Shown here: piece after piece, positions 6,949 to 13,875 of the stretch
How positions within the stretch are numbered: position 1 is the stretch's first letter
How the letters are laid out: each line of letters starts with the position of its first letter
Assembly (NCBI GenBank): GCA_902803685.1
Contig: CADCQR010000071.1
Span: forward strand, 1-13,875
Source of the DNA: an uncultured Erysipelotrichaceae bacterium
GTDB taxonomy: Bacteria; Bacillota_I; Bacilli_A; RF39; UBA660
Length of the DNA stretch: 13,875 nt
Direction: 5' to 3'
Position numbers and translations under genes: made by a program
The notes under the pieces: model-generated
Databases searched by the model: none
What the model saw: the letters and a program-made list of their open reading frames with translations, nothing else
Told to the model about the DNA's origin: nothing

Positions 6949-9642
6949 ATGAACAAAATGACACATAATGAAATTAGAACAACATGGTTCAAATTTTTTA
7001 AAAAAAATAAGCATAAAATAGTAGAAAGCGCTTCACTTATTCCCGTAAACGACAATAGTTTACTATGGATTAATGCTGGAGTAGCACCATTAAAAAAATA
7101 TTTTGATGGCTCCGAAGTGCCAGAATGTCGTCGCCTTACCAATATTCAAAAATGTATTAGAACAAATGATATAGAAAATGTTGGTATTACTAAAAGACAT
7201 CAAACATTCTTTGAAATGATGGGTAATTTTTCAATTGGTGATTACTTTAAACCAGAAGCAATAGAATTTGCTTATGAATTATTAACGTCAAAAGATTATT
7301 TTGGAATAGATAAGAATTTATTATATGTCACAGTATATACAGATGATGAAGAAGCGAAGAAGAAATGGATAGAGGAAGGTATGAGTGAAGATCATATCAT
7401 ACCATTAGATGAAAACTTTTGGGAAATTGGAGAAGGACCATGTGGGCCAGATTCAGAGATATTTTTTGATAGAGGAGAGAAGTACGATCCAAATGGTGAT
7501 GCTTTAGAAAAATTCAAAAAAGACGAAGAACAAGAAAGATACATAGAAATTTGGAATAATGTATTTTCTCAATTTAATTCTAAACCTGGTATAAAAAGAA
7601 GCGAATATAAGGAACTTCCAAGTAAAAACATTGATACAGGTGCTGGCTTAGAAAGATGGTGCTGTATCTTCCAAGATGTTGATTCTACATTTGAAACAGA
7701 TTTATTTACTCCAATCATTAAGCATATTGAAGAATTAGCAAATGCCAAATATGTTGGACAAAAGGAATACAAAATAATTGCTGATCACATACGGGCAATT
7801 ACATTTGCTTTAGCAGATGGGGCTGCTTTTGAAAACGTTGGGCGTGGATATGTACTAAGAAGATTATTAAGAAGAAGTGTTCGTTATGGAAAACAAATAG
7901 GTATGCAAACACCTTTTATGTATAAGATAGTTTCTGATGTAGTTGACGTTATGAAAGAAGCATATCCATATTTAGTAGAAAAGAGACCAGTAGTAGAGGC
8001 TGCTGTATTAGATGAAGAAAAACTATTTTTAAAAACTCTTGAATCAGGAGAAAAAAGATTAAAAGAATTAGTTGAAAATTCGCCTGATAATTATATCAGT
8101 GGTGAAGATGCATTTAAGTTATATGATACATATGGATTCCCGTTTGAATTAACAGAAGAATATCTACAAGAGAAAGGGTATAAAGTATCAAAAGAAGAAT
8201 TTGATAAATATATGGCTGCTCAAAAGAAAACCTCTAAAGACAGTGCTAAAACAAAAACTAGTATGGCTTCACAAAATGAGGTATTGTTAAACTATAAAAA
8301 TGATAGTCAATTTGTATACGGTCTATACCGTTTAAAAAGTACTGTTGATGCAATTTTTGATAAAACTGGTCAAATAGACTCCTGTAATCATGATACATAT
8401 ATAGCCCTAAAGAGAACTGTCTTTTATGCTGAAAGTGGCGGCCAAGTAAGTGATACAGGAATGATTATAGGTAAGAACTTTAAAGCTAGGGTATTAGATG
8501 TTTTTAAAGGACCAAATGGTCAACACATTCATAAAGTTAAGCTATTAGATGGAAAAATAGCAGTTAATGACGAAGCAGAAGAAGTAGTAGACAAGGATAA
8601 AAGGCGTCGCACAGAATGCAACCATTCAAGTGTACACATGTTACAGTATTGTCTACAACAATTGGTTTCTGCTAATGTAAAACAAGCTGGAAGCTATGTT
8701 GATCAAGATAAATTGAGATTTGACTTTACATATGCTGGAAAGATGAATGATGACAATCTATTAGAAGTAGAACAGGCTGTTAATGAAATGATTAAAAAAG
8801 AAATAATTGTTTCTACAGAAGTAATGCCAATCGATAAAGCAAAAAAACTTGGTGCTATGGCTCTTTTTGGTGAAAAATACGGAAGTATTGTAAGAGTAGT
8901 AAAGATTGGCAAGTCAATGGAATTATGTGGTGGAACACATGTTGCTAATACAAAAGAAATAGGTGATTTTGCTATTTCAATGTGTGAGTCAAAGGGAAGT
9001 AATACTTACAGAATTGAAGCAATAACTGGTGAAAAGATAGAAGCCACACTTTTAAGCCAGATAAAGCCATACCACGATGAAATAGTAAAACTATTAATAA
9101 AAGCAAAAACAATCTTAGAAAGTGCTAGAAATGAAGGGATTAGCCTTGATTTTGATGTGGATATTGATAACAGTAAACCAGCCTCATACAAAGACATCAT
9201 TTTTGTAAGAAATGAGTTACAATATGTTCAGCAAGAAGTAAAAGAACTAGAAAAAAGATATATGGAAGAAAAGGAAAAAAGGACATTAGAAAACTTAGAT
9301 ATATACCGTGAAAAGATAAAAGATTATAACGGTACATTAGGTATAGTAATGAGTATAAATAACAAGGATGTAAATATCTTGAAGAGTATTGCTGACGCTT
9401 TAATTAATGAGATTGGAGAAGGCTTTGTTTTCTTTGCTAACGTCAAAGAAGATAAGTCTGTTAACTATATAGCAAAATCAACTTGTAAAGTAAATGCAGG
9501 TATGGTAATGAAAGTAGTATCTCAAATGTCAGATGGAAATGGTGGTGGCTCTGCAACATTTGCTCAGGGTGGGGGAAAATCAGCAGAAAGAATAAAAGAT
9601 GTAATTGAATACGTGGTGAATGAACTAAAAAATGCAAAATAA
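6949..9642 (+). CDS. alaS: Alanyl-tRNA synthetase
   Basis: An 897-residue class II synthetase that charges tRNA-Ala in the cytoplasm. The N-terminal catalytic domain is unmistakable (RTTWFKFFKKNKHKIVESASLIP, then the motif 2 region KRHQTFFEMMGNFSIGDYF). The editing domain keeps all four zinc/active-site ligands: His559 and His563 (HSSVH), Cys660 and His664 (CGGTH). A coiled-coil-rich linker leads to the C-Ala domain, which ends in GGGSATFAQGGGKSAERI. Length is slightly above the usual 870-880 residues. The start at ATG 6949 is preceded by AGAAGG at 6936-6941; a second ATG lies three codons later. It is the third gene of the alanine T-box operon, which gives the expected feedback by tRNA-Ala charging. 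Its end overlaps holA by 11 bases. Confidence 0.98.
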   Translation: MNKMTHNEIRTTWFKFFKKNKHKIVESASLIPVNDNSLLWINAGVAPLKKYFDGSEVPECRRLTNIQKCIRTNDIENVGITKRHQTFFEMMGNFSIGDYFKPEAIEFAYELLTSKDYFGIDKNLLYVTVYTDDEEAKKKWIEEGMSEDHIIPLDENFWEIGEGPCGPDSEIFFDRGEKYDPNGDALEKFKKDEEQERYIEIWNNVFSQFNSKPGIKRSEYKELPSKNIDTGAGLERWCCIFQDVDSTFETDLFTPIIKHIEELANAKYVGQKEYKIIADHIRAITFALADGAAFENVGRGYVLRRLLRRSVRYGKQIGMQTPFMYKIVSDVVDVMKEAYPYLVEKRPVVEAAVLDEEKLFLKTLESGEKRLKELVENSPDNYISGEDAFKLYDTYGFPFELTEEYLQEKGYKVSKEEFDKYMAAQKKTSKDSAKTKTSMASQNEVLLNYKNDSQFVYGLYRLKSTVDAIFDKTGQIDSCNHDTYIALKRTVFYAESGGQVSDTGMIIGKNFKARVLDVFKGPNGQHIHKVKLLDGKIAVNDEAEEVVDKDKRRRTECNHSSVHMLQYCLQQLVSANVKQAGSYVDQDKLRFDFTYAGKMNDDNLLEVEQAVNEMIKKEIIVSTEVMPIDKAKKLGAMALFGEKYGSIVRVVKIGKSMELCGGTHVANTKEIGDFAISMCESKGSNTYRIEAITGEKIEATLLSQIKPYHDEIVKLLIKAKTILESARNEGISLDFDVDIDNSKPASYKDIIFVRNELQYVQQEVKELEKRYMEEKEKRTLENLDIYREKIKDYNGTLGIVMSINNKDVNILKSIADALINEIGEGFVFFANVKEDKSVNYIAKSTCKVNAGMVMKVVSQMSDGNGGGSATFAQGGGKSAERIKDVIEYVVNELKNAK

Positions 9643-10570
9643 TTTCTTAATAGAGGGACCATCATATTTTGAAATAGAAAAGGAAATTCAAAGAATAATT
9701 GATGTAAGAAGCTTTAATGAAGCAACAAAAAGTAGTTATGATATGGAGGAGACTACTTTAGATTCAGCACTAGAAGATCTTGACACATATAGTTTTTTAT
9801 CAACTAAAAAAGTAATTATTATCAGTAACATAGAAAATATATCTAAAGAAGAAAGCAGTCATAAACTTAATCATCTATATAGATACCTAGATAACCCAAG
9901 TAGTGATAATCTACTATTTATATGGTCTACCAAATTTAATAACACATTAAAAATAACTAAAGAATTAAAGAAACGAATGGACTTTATAACTACTGAGATA
10001 AATATAAATAAATATGTTAAAGATAAATTTAAAGGATATAAAATAAGTTCAGAATTAATAGATTACTTGTTAGAAAAATGCCAAAATGATTTAGCTAAAA
10101 TTACTAATGAAATTGATAAATTAAGAAACTACAAGTTGGATGAAAAAGAAATTACAAAACAAGATATTGATGAATTGGTAACAGAAAAGTTAAAAGATCA
10201 ACAGGATTTAGTATTTAAACTAACTAAATACATTGCACAAAAAGATAAAAAAGAAGCTCTTAATATATATTTTGAATTACTAAGTTATTCTATAGAACCG
10301 TTAGCAGTTATTGGGCTTATTGCTAGTCAAATAAGAATAATATATCAAGTAAAAATAATGCAAAACCAGAGACTAAGTTCAGAAGAAATTGCTAAATTAT
10401 TAGGAGAAAAGAGTTCATATAGAGTTAAAAAAACCAAAGAATTAATAGGATATTATTCTGAAGATGAATTATTGCTATTAATGAAAAAATTGGCTAATAT
10501 GGATTTAAAAATTAAGACAACAGATTCTGACCCAAATAATCTTATTGAATTATTTATATTAGATTTATAA
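9632..10570 (+). CDS. holA: DNA polymerase III delta subunit (clamp loader)
   Basis: A 312-residue protein of the HolA family, the clamp-loader subunit that opens the sliding clamp. The N-terminal part (FLIEGPSYFEIEKEIQRI; SFLSTKKVIIISNIEN; DNLLFIWSTKF) follows the AAA+-like fold that in delta lacks a Walker A motif. The middle shows the ELIDYLLEKCQNDLAKITNEIDKL segment, and the C-terminal helical collar includes YSIEPLAVIGLIASQIRIIYQ, typical of the family. The length is slightly shorter than the usual 330-345. The ATG lies inside the last codons of alaS with only a weak ribosome binding site, suggesting coupling to alaS translation. It is the last gene of the operon and ends at a bidirectional terminator. 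Unless there is an internal promoter, its level follows tRNA-Ala charging. Confidence 0.93.
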   Translation: MQNNFLIEGPSYFEIEKEIQRIIDVRSFNEATKSSYDMEETTLDSALEDLDTYSFLSTKKVIIISNIENISKEESSHKLNHLYRYLDNPSSDNLLFIWSTKFNNTLKITKELKKRMDFITTEININKYVKDKFKGYKISSELIDYLLEKCQNDLAKITNEIDKLRNYKLDEKEITKQDIDELVTEKLKDQQDLVFKLTKYIAQKDKKEALNIYFELLSYSIEPLAVIGLIASQIRIIYQVKIMQNQRLSSEEIAKLLGEKSSYRVKKTKELIGYYSEDELLLLMKKLANMDLKIKTTDSDPNNLIELFILDL

Positions 10571-10571
10571 A

Positions 10572-10606
10572 AAAAGAACAGCTAAATATTAGATGTTCTT
10601 TTACTA
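10572..10606. terminator. Bidirectional intrinsic terminator between holA and rarA
   Basis: AAAAGAACA (10572-10580) pairs with TGTTCTTTT (10594-10602). Inside the loop, CTAA (10582-10585) pairs with TTAG (10589-10592) around an ATA loop, giving one long hairpin with a single G/A mismatch. U-tracts follow on both strands (TTTTACTATTCTTT on plus, seven Ts on minus). The last codons of rarA and its TAG are part of the hairpin. Confidence 0.85.
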
Positions 10607-11814
10607 TTCTTTAATTTTTCTAATTTATCATATATTTCTTTGTAATTCTTCTCATATCCAATATTTTTAGGTTTATAGTACTTTTTGTTCTTTAATTTAT
10701 CCGGTAAATATTGTTGAACAACATAAGCGCCATTATAATCGTGAGGATATTTATATAAAGGAGAATCTGTTTTGATATGCTCTGGTATTCTTCCAACATT
10801 GCCATTATTTATATCTTCTAATGCTAAGTCAAAAGCTATATGCGCAGTATTAGATTTAGGAGATAAAGCCATATCTGCTACAATTGTTCCAATAGGAATT
10901 CTTGCTTCTGGTAAGCCTACCCTAAGGGCAGCATTAATAGCGGCATCTAATCTTGGACCAATTGATGGATTAGCTAATCCAATATCTTCGTAGGCAATAA
11001 CCGAAAGACGTCTAAATAATGAATCTAAATCTCCTTCGGCAACTAGTCTTGCTGCATAATGAAGAGCTGCATCAACGTCACTCCCTCTAATGGATTTTTG
11101 CAAACCACTTAATACATCATAATGACCGTCACCATCTTTATCTGAGAAAAAAACCGGTTTTGCATTTACTTTTTTTACTTTTTCTTCAGTAATTTTCTTA
11201 TCTTCTGTAGAGTAATAACAAATTTCAAGCAGGTTATAAGCATATCTTAAGTCGTTTCCAGAGAGTTTGGCAATCAATTTGAGTACTTCATCATCTATTT
11301 CAATTTCTGGTAAATATGGGCTGTTTACAGCTTTTTTTAAGCCTTCTATAATATCATCATGTGTCAATTCGTGCAATTCAAATAACTGACATCTACTCCT
11401 AATAGCTGGATTTATAGCATGATAAGGATTAGAAGTAGTCATACCAATCAAAGTAATCAACCCAGATTCAAGCTGAGGTAGTAATATATCTTGCTTATCC
11501 TTATTTAATCTATGAATTTCATCCATGACCAATATTAAGCCATCATACATTTTAGCTTCTTCTATTACTATGTCAATATCATGTTTAGAATTTATTGTAG
11601 CATTTAAAAAACGATATCTTAAACCTAAATCATTTATCATTGCTGTGGCAATTGAGGTTTTACCAATACCGGGAGGTCCATATAAAATCATAGAAAATAA
11701 TTTTTTATTTTTAACTAAATTAGTAAGAATCTGATTTTCACCAACAAGATGTTTTTGCCCAATTATATCCTTCAATGATTGTGGTGCTAATTTAGCAGCT
11801 AGTGGTTTATCCAT
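10582..11814 (-). CDS. rarA: Replication-associated recombination protein A (MgsA/RarA AAA+ ATPase)
   Basis: A 410-residue AAA+ ATPase of the RarA/MgsA/Mgs1/WRNIP1 family, which acts at stalled replication forks. Residues 1-20 carry PLAAKLAPQSLKDIIGQKHL, typical of the family start. Walker A is GPPGIGKT (46-53), Walker B is LVMDEIH (about 95-101), sensor 1 is in GMTTSNP, and the arginine-finger region is AIRSRCQLFEL (Arg141). The C-terminal tetramerisation domain is complete, with SDVDAALHYAARLVAEGDLDSLFRRL, AYEDIGLANP and the PHDYNGAYVVQQYLPD signature. The ATG is preceded by GGAGGTG at good spacing. It is a single gene, convergent with holA and divergent from pyrG; a TATAAT on the minus strand at 11842-11837 is a likely -10 element. 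Confidence 0.97.
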   Translation of the reverse strand: MDKPLAAKLAPQSLKDIIGQKHLVGENQILTNLVKNKKLFSMILYGPPGIGKTSIATAMINDLGLRYRFLNATINSKHDIDIVIEEAKMYDGLILVMDEIHRLNKDKQDILLPQLESGLITLIGMTTSNPYHAINPAIRSRCQLFELHELTHDDIIEGLKKAVNSPYLPEIEIDDEVLKLIAKLSGNDLRYAYNLLEICYYSTEDKKITEEKVKKVNAKPVFFSDKDGDGHYDVLSGLQKSIRGSDVDAALHYAARLVAEGDLDSLFRRLSVIAYEDIGLANPSIGPRLDAAINAALRVGLPEARIPIGTIVADMALSPKSNTAHIAFDLALEDINNGNVGRIPEHIKTDSPLYKYPHDYNGAYVVQQYLPDKLKNKKYYKPKNIGYEKNYKEIYDKLEKLKNSKRTSNI

Positions 11815-11836
11815 ATATTCACCTCCAGTAGTTATT

Positions 11837-11842
11837 ATTATA
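11837..11842 (-). promoter_or_regulatory. Likely -10 element of the rarA promoter
   Basis: A perfect TATAAT on the minus strand about 22 bases upstream of the rarA ATG. No good -35 is seen at 17-18 bases (TCATTA-like), and the leader would be very short (about 15 bases, just enough for the GGAGGTG site). Confidence 0.4.
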
Positions 11843-11910
11843 ACATATGAAAGGTAATATAATGAAATTAACTATTAAAAATAGTTTTTTAGCTGTAGTA
11901 AAATCTGTAA

Positions 11911-11939
11911 TTGCTTATAAAAAAAGATGGTGCTATAAT
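11911..11939 (+). promoter_or_regulatory. Strong sigma-A promoter of pyrG
   Basis: TTGCTT at 11911-11916, a 17-base spacer and a perfect TATAAT at 11934-11939. The predicted start is about 11945-11947 (initial RNA AGAGCC or GAGCC), only a few bases before the terminator stem. Confidence 0.8.
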
Positions 11940-11948
11940 TAAAAAGAG

Positions 11949-11985
11949 CCTCAGGGAGAACACTCTCTGAGTTTTTTTATTTTTG
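11949..11985 (+). terminator. Intrinsic terminator in the pyrG leader (attenuator)
   Basis: CTCAGGGAG (11950-11958) pairs with CTCTCTGAG (11963-11971) over nine base pairs with one G-U, around an AACA loop, followed by seven Ts, an A and five more Ts. It is flanked by the pyrG promoter on the left and the pyrG ribosome binding site on the right, and no normal plus-strand gene precedes it, so it should control entry into pyrG. In Bacillus subtilis and Lactococcus lactis, pyrG leaders carry a terminator overcome when CTP is low, through reiterative G addition at a GGGC start. Here the start lacks GGG, so the trigger may differ. Confidence 0.8.
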
Positions 11986-12003
11986 TCTTAGGAGGTGTAA
12001 AAT

Positions 12004-13629
12004 ATGGCAAAATATGTTTTTGTTACTGGTGGAGTTGTATCTGGTCTAGGCAAAGGAATAACAGCTTCTTCAATTGCATTATTATTGAAAGCTAGAGGAT
12101 ACAGGGTGTTTATGCAAAAATTTGATCCTTATATAAATGTAGATCCTGGAACAATGAACCCAATTCAACACGGTGAAGTATTTGTGACTTATGATGGCTG
12201 TGAAACAGATCTTGATTTAGGTCACTATGAGAGATATATTGATGAAGAACTAAACTATACATCTAATATAACGTCAGGAAAAATATTTAAGTCAGTAATT
12301 GACAAGGAAAGGCATGGAGATTATTTAGGTGCTACTGTACAAATGGTTCCACATGTTACTAATGAAATAAAAAACAAAGTTTATGAAGCTGGAAATAGTA
12401 GTGGAGCAGAGATTGTTATAACGGAAATAGGTGGAACAGTAGGGGACATAGAATCAAATATATTTATAGAAGCACTACGACAAATACAATATGAAAAAGG
12501 ATGTGAAAATACTTTCTTTGTTCATTGCACTTTGGTTCCATTTATTTATGGATCGGGCGAGTTAAAAACTAAACCAACTCAAAATAGTGTCAGAGACTTA
12601 AGGAATATGGGAATAAGGCCAGATGCTTTGGTTTGTCGAGCACCATATTTCACTAGTTCCAATATCAAGGAAAAAATATCGTTGTTTTGTTCAGTTCCAG
12701 TTTCGAATGTAATTGACTCAGTAGACGTTACTAATGTGTATGAAATACCAATAAAATACTATGAACAAAAGATTGATGAAATAATACTTAAACAGTTCAA
12801 TCTGGAGGTTCGAGAAGCAAAATTAGATCAGTGGAAAAAACTAATTAAAACAGTAGAAAATTTGAAAGACGAGATAGAAATATCTTTAGTAGGAAAATAT
12901 GTTGAATTACATGATGCCTATCTATCAGTAGTTGAAGCTTTAAGACATGCTGGATACAAATATAATACAAAAATTAATATTAAATGGGTGGATTCTGAAG
13001 AAATAGAAAAAAATAATAATCTTAGTGAAGTATTTAAAAATAGTAGTGGAATCATAGTACCTGGAGGTTTTGGAATAAGAGGAACAGAAGGTAAAATTAA
13101 AGCAATTAATTACGCCAGAACTAAAGATATACCATTCCTTGGTATATGTTTAGGAATGCAATTGGCAGTTATAGAATTTGCTAAAAATATATGTGGGATA
13201 TCGGATGCTTCAAGCACAGAATTTAATGAGTGCTGCAAAGAGCCAGTAATTGATCTAATGGCTGATCAAAAAAGTGTTGTAAATTTTGGTGGTACTTTAA
13301 GACTTGGTAATTATGATTGTACTATAAGAGAAAATACAATTGCTTATACATGCTATAAAAAGAAAAACATTCAAGAAAGGCATAGACATAGATACGAATT
13401 CAATAATAAATATAAGGAATTACTTGAACAAAAAGGAATGGTCTTCTCAGGAATTAATGAAACTGCAAATCTTGTAGAGATTATCGAAATACCAACACTA
13501 AAGTACTTTGTAGCATGCCAATTTCATCCAGAATTCAAATCAAGACCAACACGACCTCATCCGCTATTTGATTCATTTATAAAAGCAAGTAAAGAAAGAG
13601 AAAGTAAAAAAAATGAAACTAGAAGATAA
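12004..13629 (+). CDS. pyrG: CTP synthase (glutamine-hydrolysing)
   Basis: A 541-residue enzyme that aminates UTP to CTP with ATP and glutamine, the last step of de novo pyrimidine nucleotide synthesis. The N-terminal amidoligase domain (about 1-270) shows TGGVVSGLGKGITASS, KFDPYINVDPGTMNPIQHGEV-type residues and GGTVGDIES. The C-terminal class I glutaminase domain shows PGGFGIRGTEGK, the nucleophile Cys382 in GICLGMQ, and the triad partners His508 and Glu510 in QFHPEF. All catalytic residues are present and the length is normal. The ATG has GGAGGTG at 11991-11997. Expression is probably controlled by the leader terminator just upstream. Its 3' end overlaps the following small ORF by 17 bases. 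Confidence 0.98.
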   Translation: MAKYVFVTGGVVSGLGKGITASSIALLLKARGYRVFMQKFDPYINVDPGTMNPIQHGEVFVTYDGCETDLDLGHYERYIDEELNYTSNITSGKIFKSVIDKERHGDYLGATVQMVPHVTNEIKNKVYEAGNSSGAEIVITEIGGTVGDIESNIFIEALRQIQYEKGCENTFFVHCTLVPFIYGSGELKTKPTQNSVRDLRNMGIRPDALVCRAPYFTSSNIKEKISLFCSVPVSNVIDSVDVTNVYEIPIKYYEQKIDEIILKQFNLEVREAKLDQWKKLIKTVENLKDEIEISLVGKYVELHDAYLSVVEALRHAGYKYNTKINIKWVDSEEIEKNNNLSEVFKNSSGIIVPGGFGIRGTEGKIKAINYARTKDIPFLGICLGMQLAVIEFAKNICGISDASSTEFNECCKEPVIDLMADQKSVVNFGGTLRLGNYDCTIRENTIAYTCYKKKNIQERHRHRYEFNNKYKELLEQKGMVFSGINETANLVEIIEIPTLKYFVACQFHPEFKSRPTRPHPLFDSFIKASKERESKKNETRR

Positions 13630-13810
13630 ACTATTATTAAATCTATTGGCTCAAGCAGGCTTACCGAAAGACAAAACAATAGATTATTATCAAAAAATTA
13701 AAGAGACATCTAAAGAAAAAGAAATATTATCATGGCTTGCTACTTGTGAAAAAAGGCCAACAGTACAAGAGGTAATGTATAATATTGAAATTATAATTAA
13801 CAAGAAGTAG
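13613..13810 (+). CDS. Small protein of unknown function (65 aa) between pyrG and a recombinase gene
   Basis: A 65-residue ORF starting inside the last codons of pyrG and ending eight bases before the start of the next gene, leaving no gap. It begins MKLEDKLLLNLLAQAGLP, is mostly helical-looking and lysine/glutamate-rich, and contains one Trp and one Cys in LSWLATCEKRPT. I recognise no family. It has no signal peptide or membrane segment. The upstream A-rich stretch (GAAAGTAAAAAAA) is a poor ribosome binding site, so translation may depend on coupling with pyrG. Its fit in an otherwise empty 180-base slot and an open frame of this length in AT-rich DNA favour a real gene. Confidence 0.6.
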   Translation: MKLEDKLLLNLLAQAGLPKDKTIDYYQKIKETSKEKEILSWLATCEKRPTVQEVMYNIEIIINKK

Positions 13811-13818
13811 GTGATACT

Positions 13819-13875
13819 TTGAATATAAATGACGCAATATTAGAATTTCTTAACTATTGTATTTTTGAAAAAGGG
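13819..13875 (+). CDS. Start of a probable XerC/XerD-type tyrosine recombinase (3' truncated by window edge)
   Basis: A TTG at 13819 preceded by AGGTGAT opens a frame that stays open to the window end: MNINDAILEFLNYCIFEKG. This resembles the N-terminal SAM-like core-binding domain of Xer-type recombinases, which typically begin with an xxFLxYLxxEKGLSxNT pattern. Only 19 residues are visible, so the catalytic domain and the exact subfamily cannot be judged. It lies directly behind the 65-residue ORF, apparently in the pyrG transcript. The nearby ATG at 13829 is in another frame. Confidence 0.55.
   Translation, partial: MNINDAILEFLNYCIFEKG

Noticed and set aside
6843..7142. 99-codon minus-strand open frame across the end of the second kinase gene and the start of alaS
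   Set aside because: It runs antisense to two solid genes and has a low-complexity F/L-rich composition, as expected for the complement of Lys/Glu-rich codons; no start signals.
10772..10993. Plus-strand open frames within rarA (also 11525-11734)
   Set aside because: They are antisense to a complete, motif-rich rarA gene and lack start signals.

Overview
The window is an AT-rich (about 30 percent G+C by eye, not counted) stretch of chromosome from a low-GC Gram-positive bacterium (Bacillota). The support is strong purine-rich ribosome binding sites, TATAAT-type promoters, a T-box riboswitch, intrinsic terminators with U-tracts, and housekeeping proteins of Bacillota type. A bifunctional AdhE points to a fermentative, probably anaerobic or facultative lifestyle. 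The exact class (Erysipelotrichia, another Bacilli lineage or Clostridia) cannot be fixed by reading alone. The genetic code is standard: long genes read through without in-frame TGA and tryptophan is TGG. I see no transposon, CRISPR array, prophage, rRNA or tRNA gene.

Layout. Bases 1-210 hold the 3' end of an unrecognised gene and its terminator. A YigZ/IMPACT-family gene on the minus strand (194-782) diverges from an AI-2E-family membrane permease (883-2049, own terminator). Next comes a two-gene unit: adhE (aldehyde/alcohol dehydrogenase) and a translationally coupled APH/choline-kinase-like small-molecule kinase (2194-5558).

The gene-free stretch 5559-5841 holds a strong promoter and a complete T-box leader whose specifier codon reads GCU (alanine). 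It heads a tightly packed four-gene operon: a dNMP-kinase-like P-loop protein, a second P-loop NTPase of CoaE/UPF0200-like type, alaS (alanyl-tRNA synthetase) and holA (DNA polymerase III delta subunit). Adjacent genes overlap by 8 or 11 bases except for a 17-base gap before alaS. Uncharged tRNA-Ala should therefore raise the synthetase and, with it, two nucleotide-kinase-like proteins and a clamp-loader subunit.

Convergent to holA, and sharing a bidirectional terminator with it, is rarA/mgsA (minus strand, 10582-11814). The divergent region 11815-12003 carries the rarA start signals, a strong promoter, and an intrinsic terminator almost at the predicted transcription start of pyrG. No plus-strand gene of normal size precedes that terminator, so it is best read as a pyrG attenuator. 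pyrG (CTP synthase) is followed without gaps by a 65-residue small ORF and by the start of what looks like a XerC/XerD-type tyrosine recombinase, cut by the window end.

Most genes are conserved housekeeping genes. The parts most worth a second look are the unusual architecture of the alanine T-box and the gene set it controls, the non-canonical pyrG leader, and the kinase coupled to adhE.
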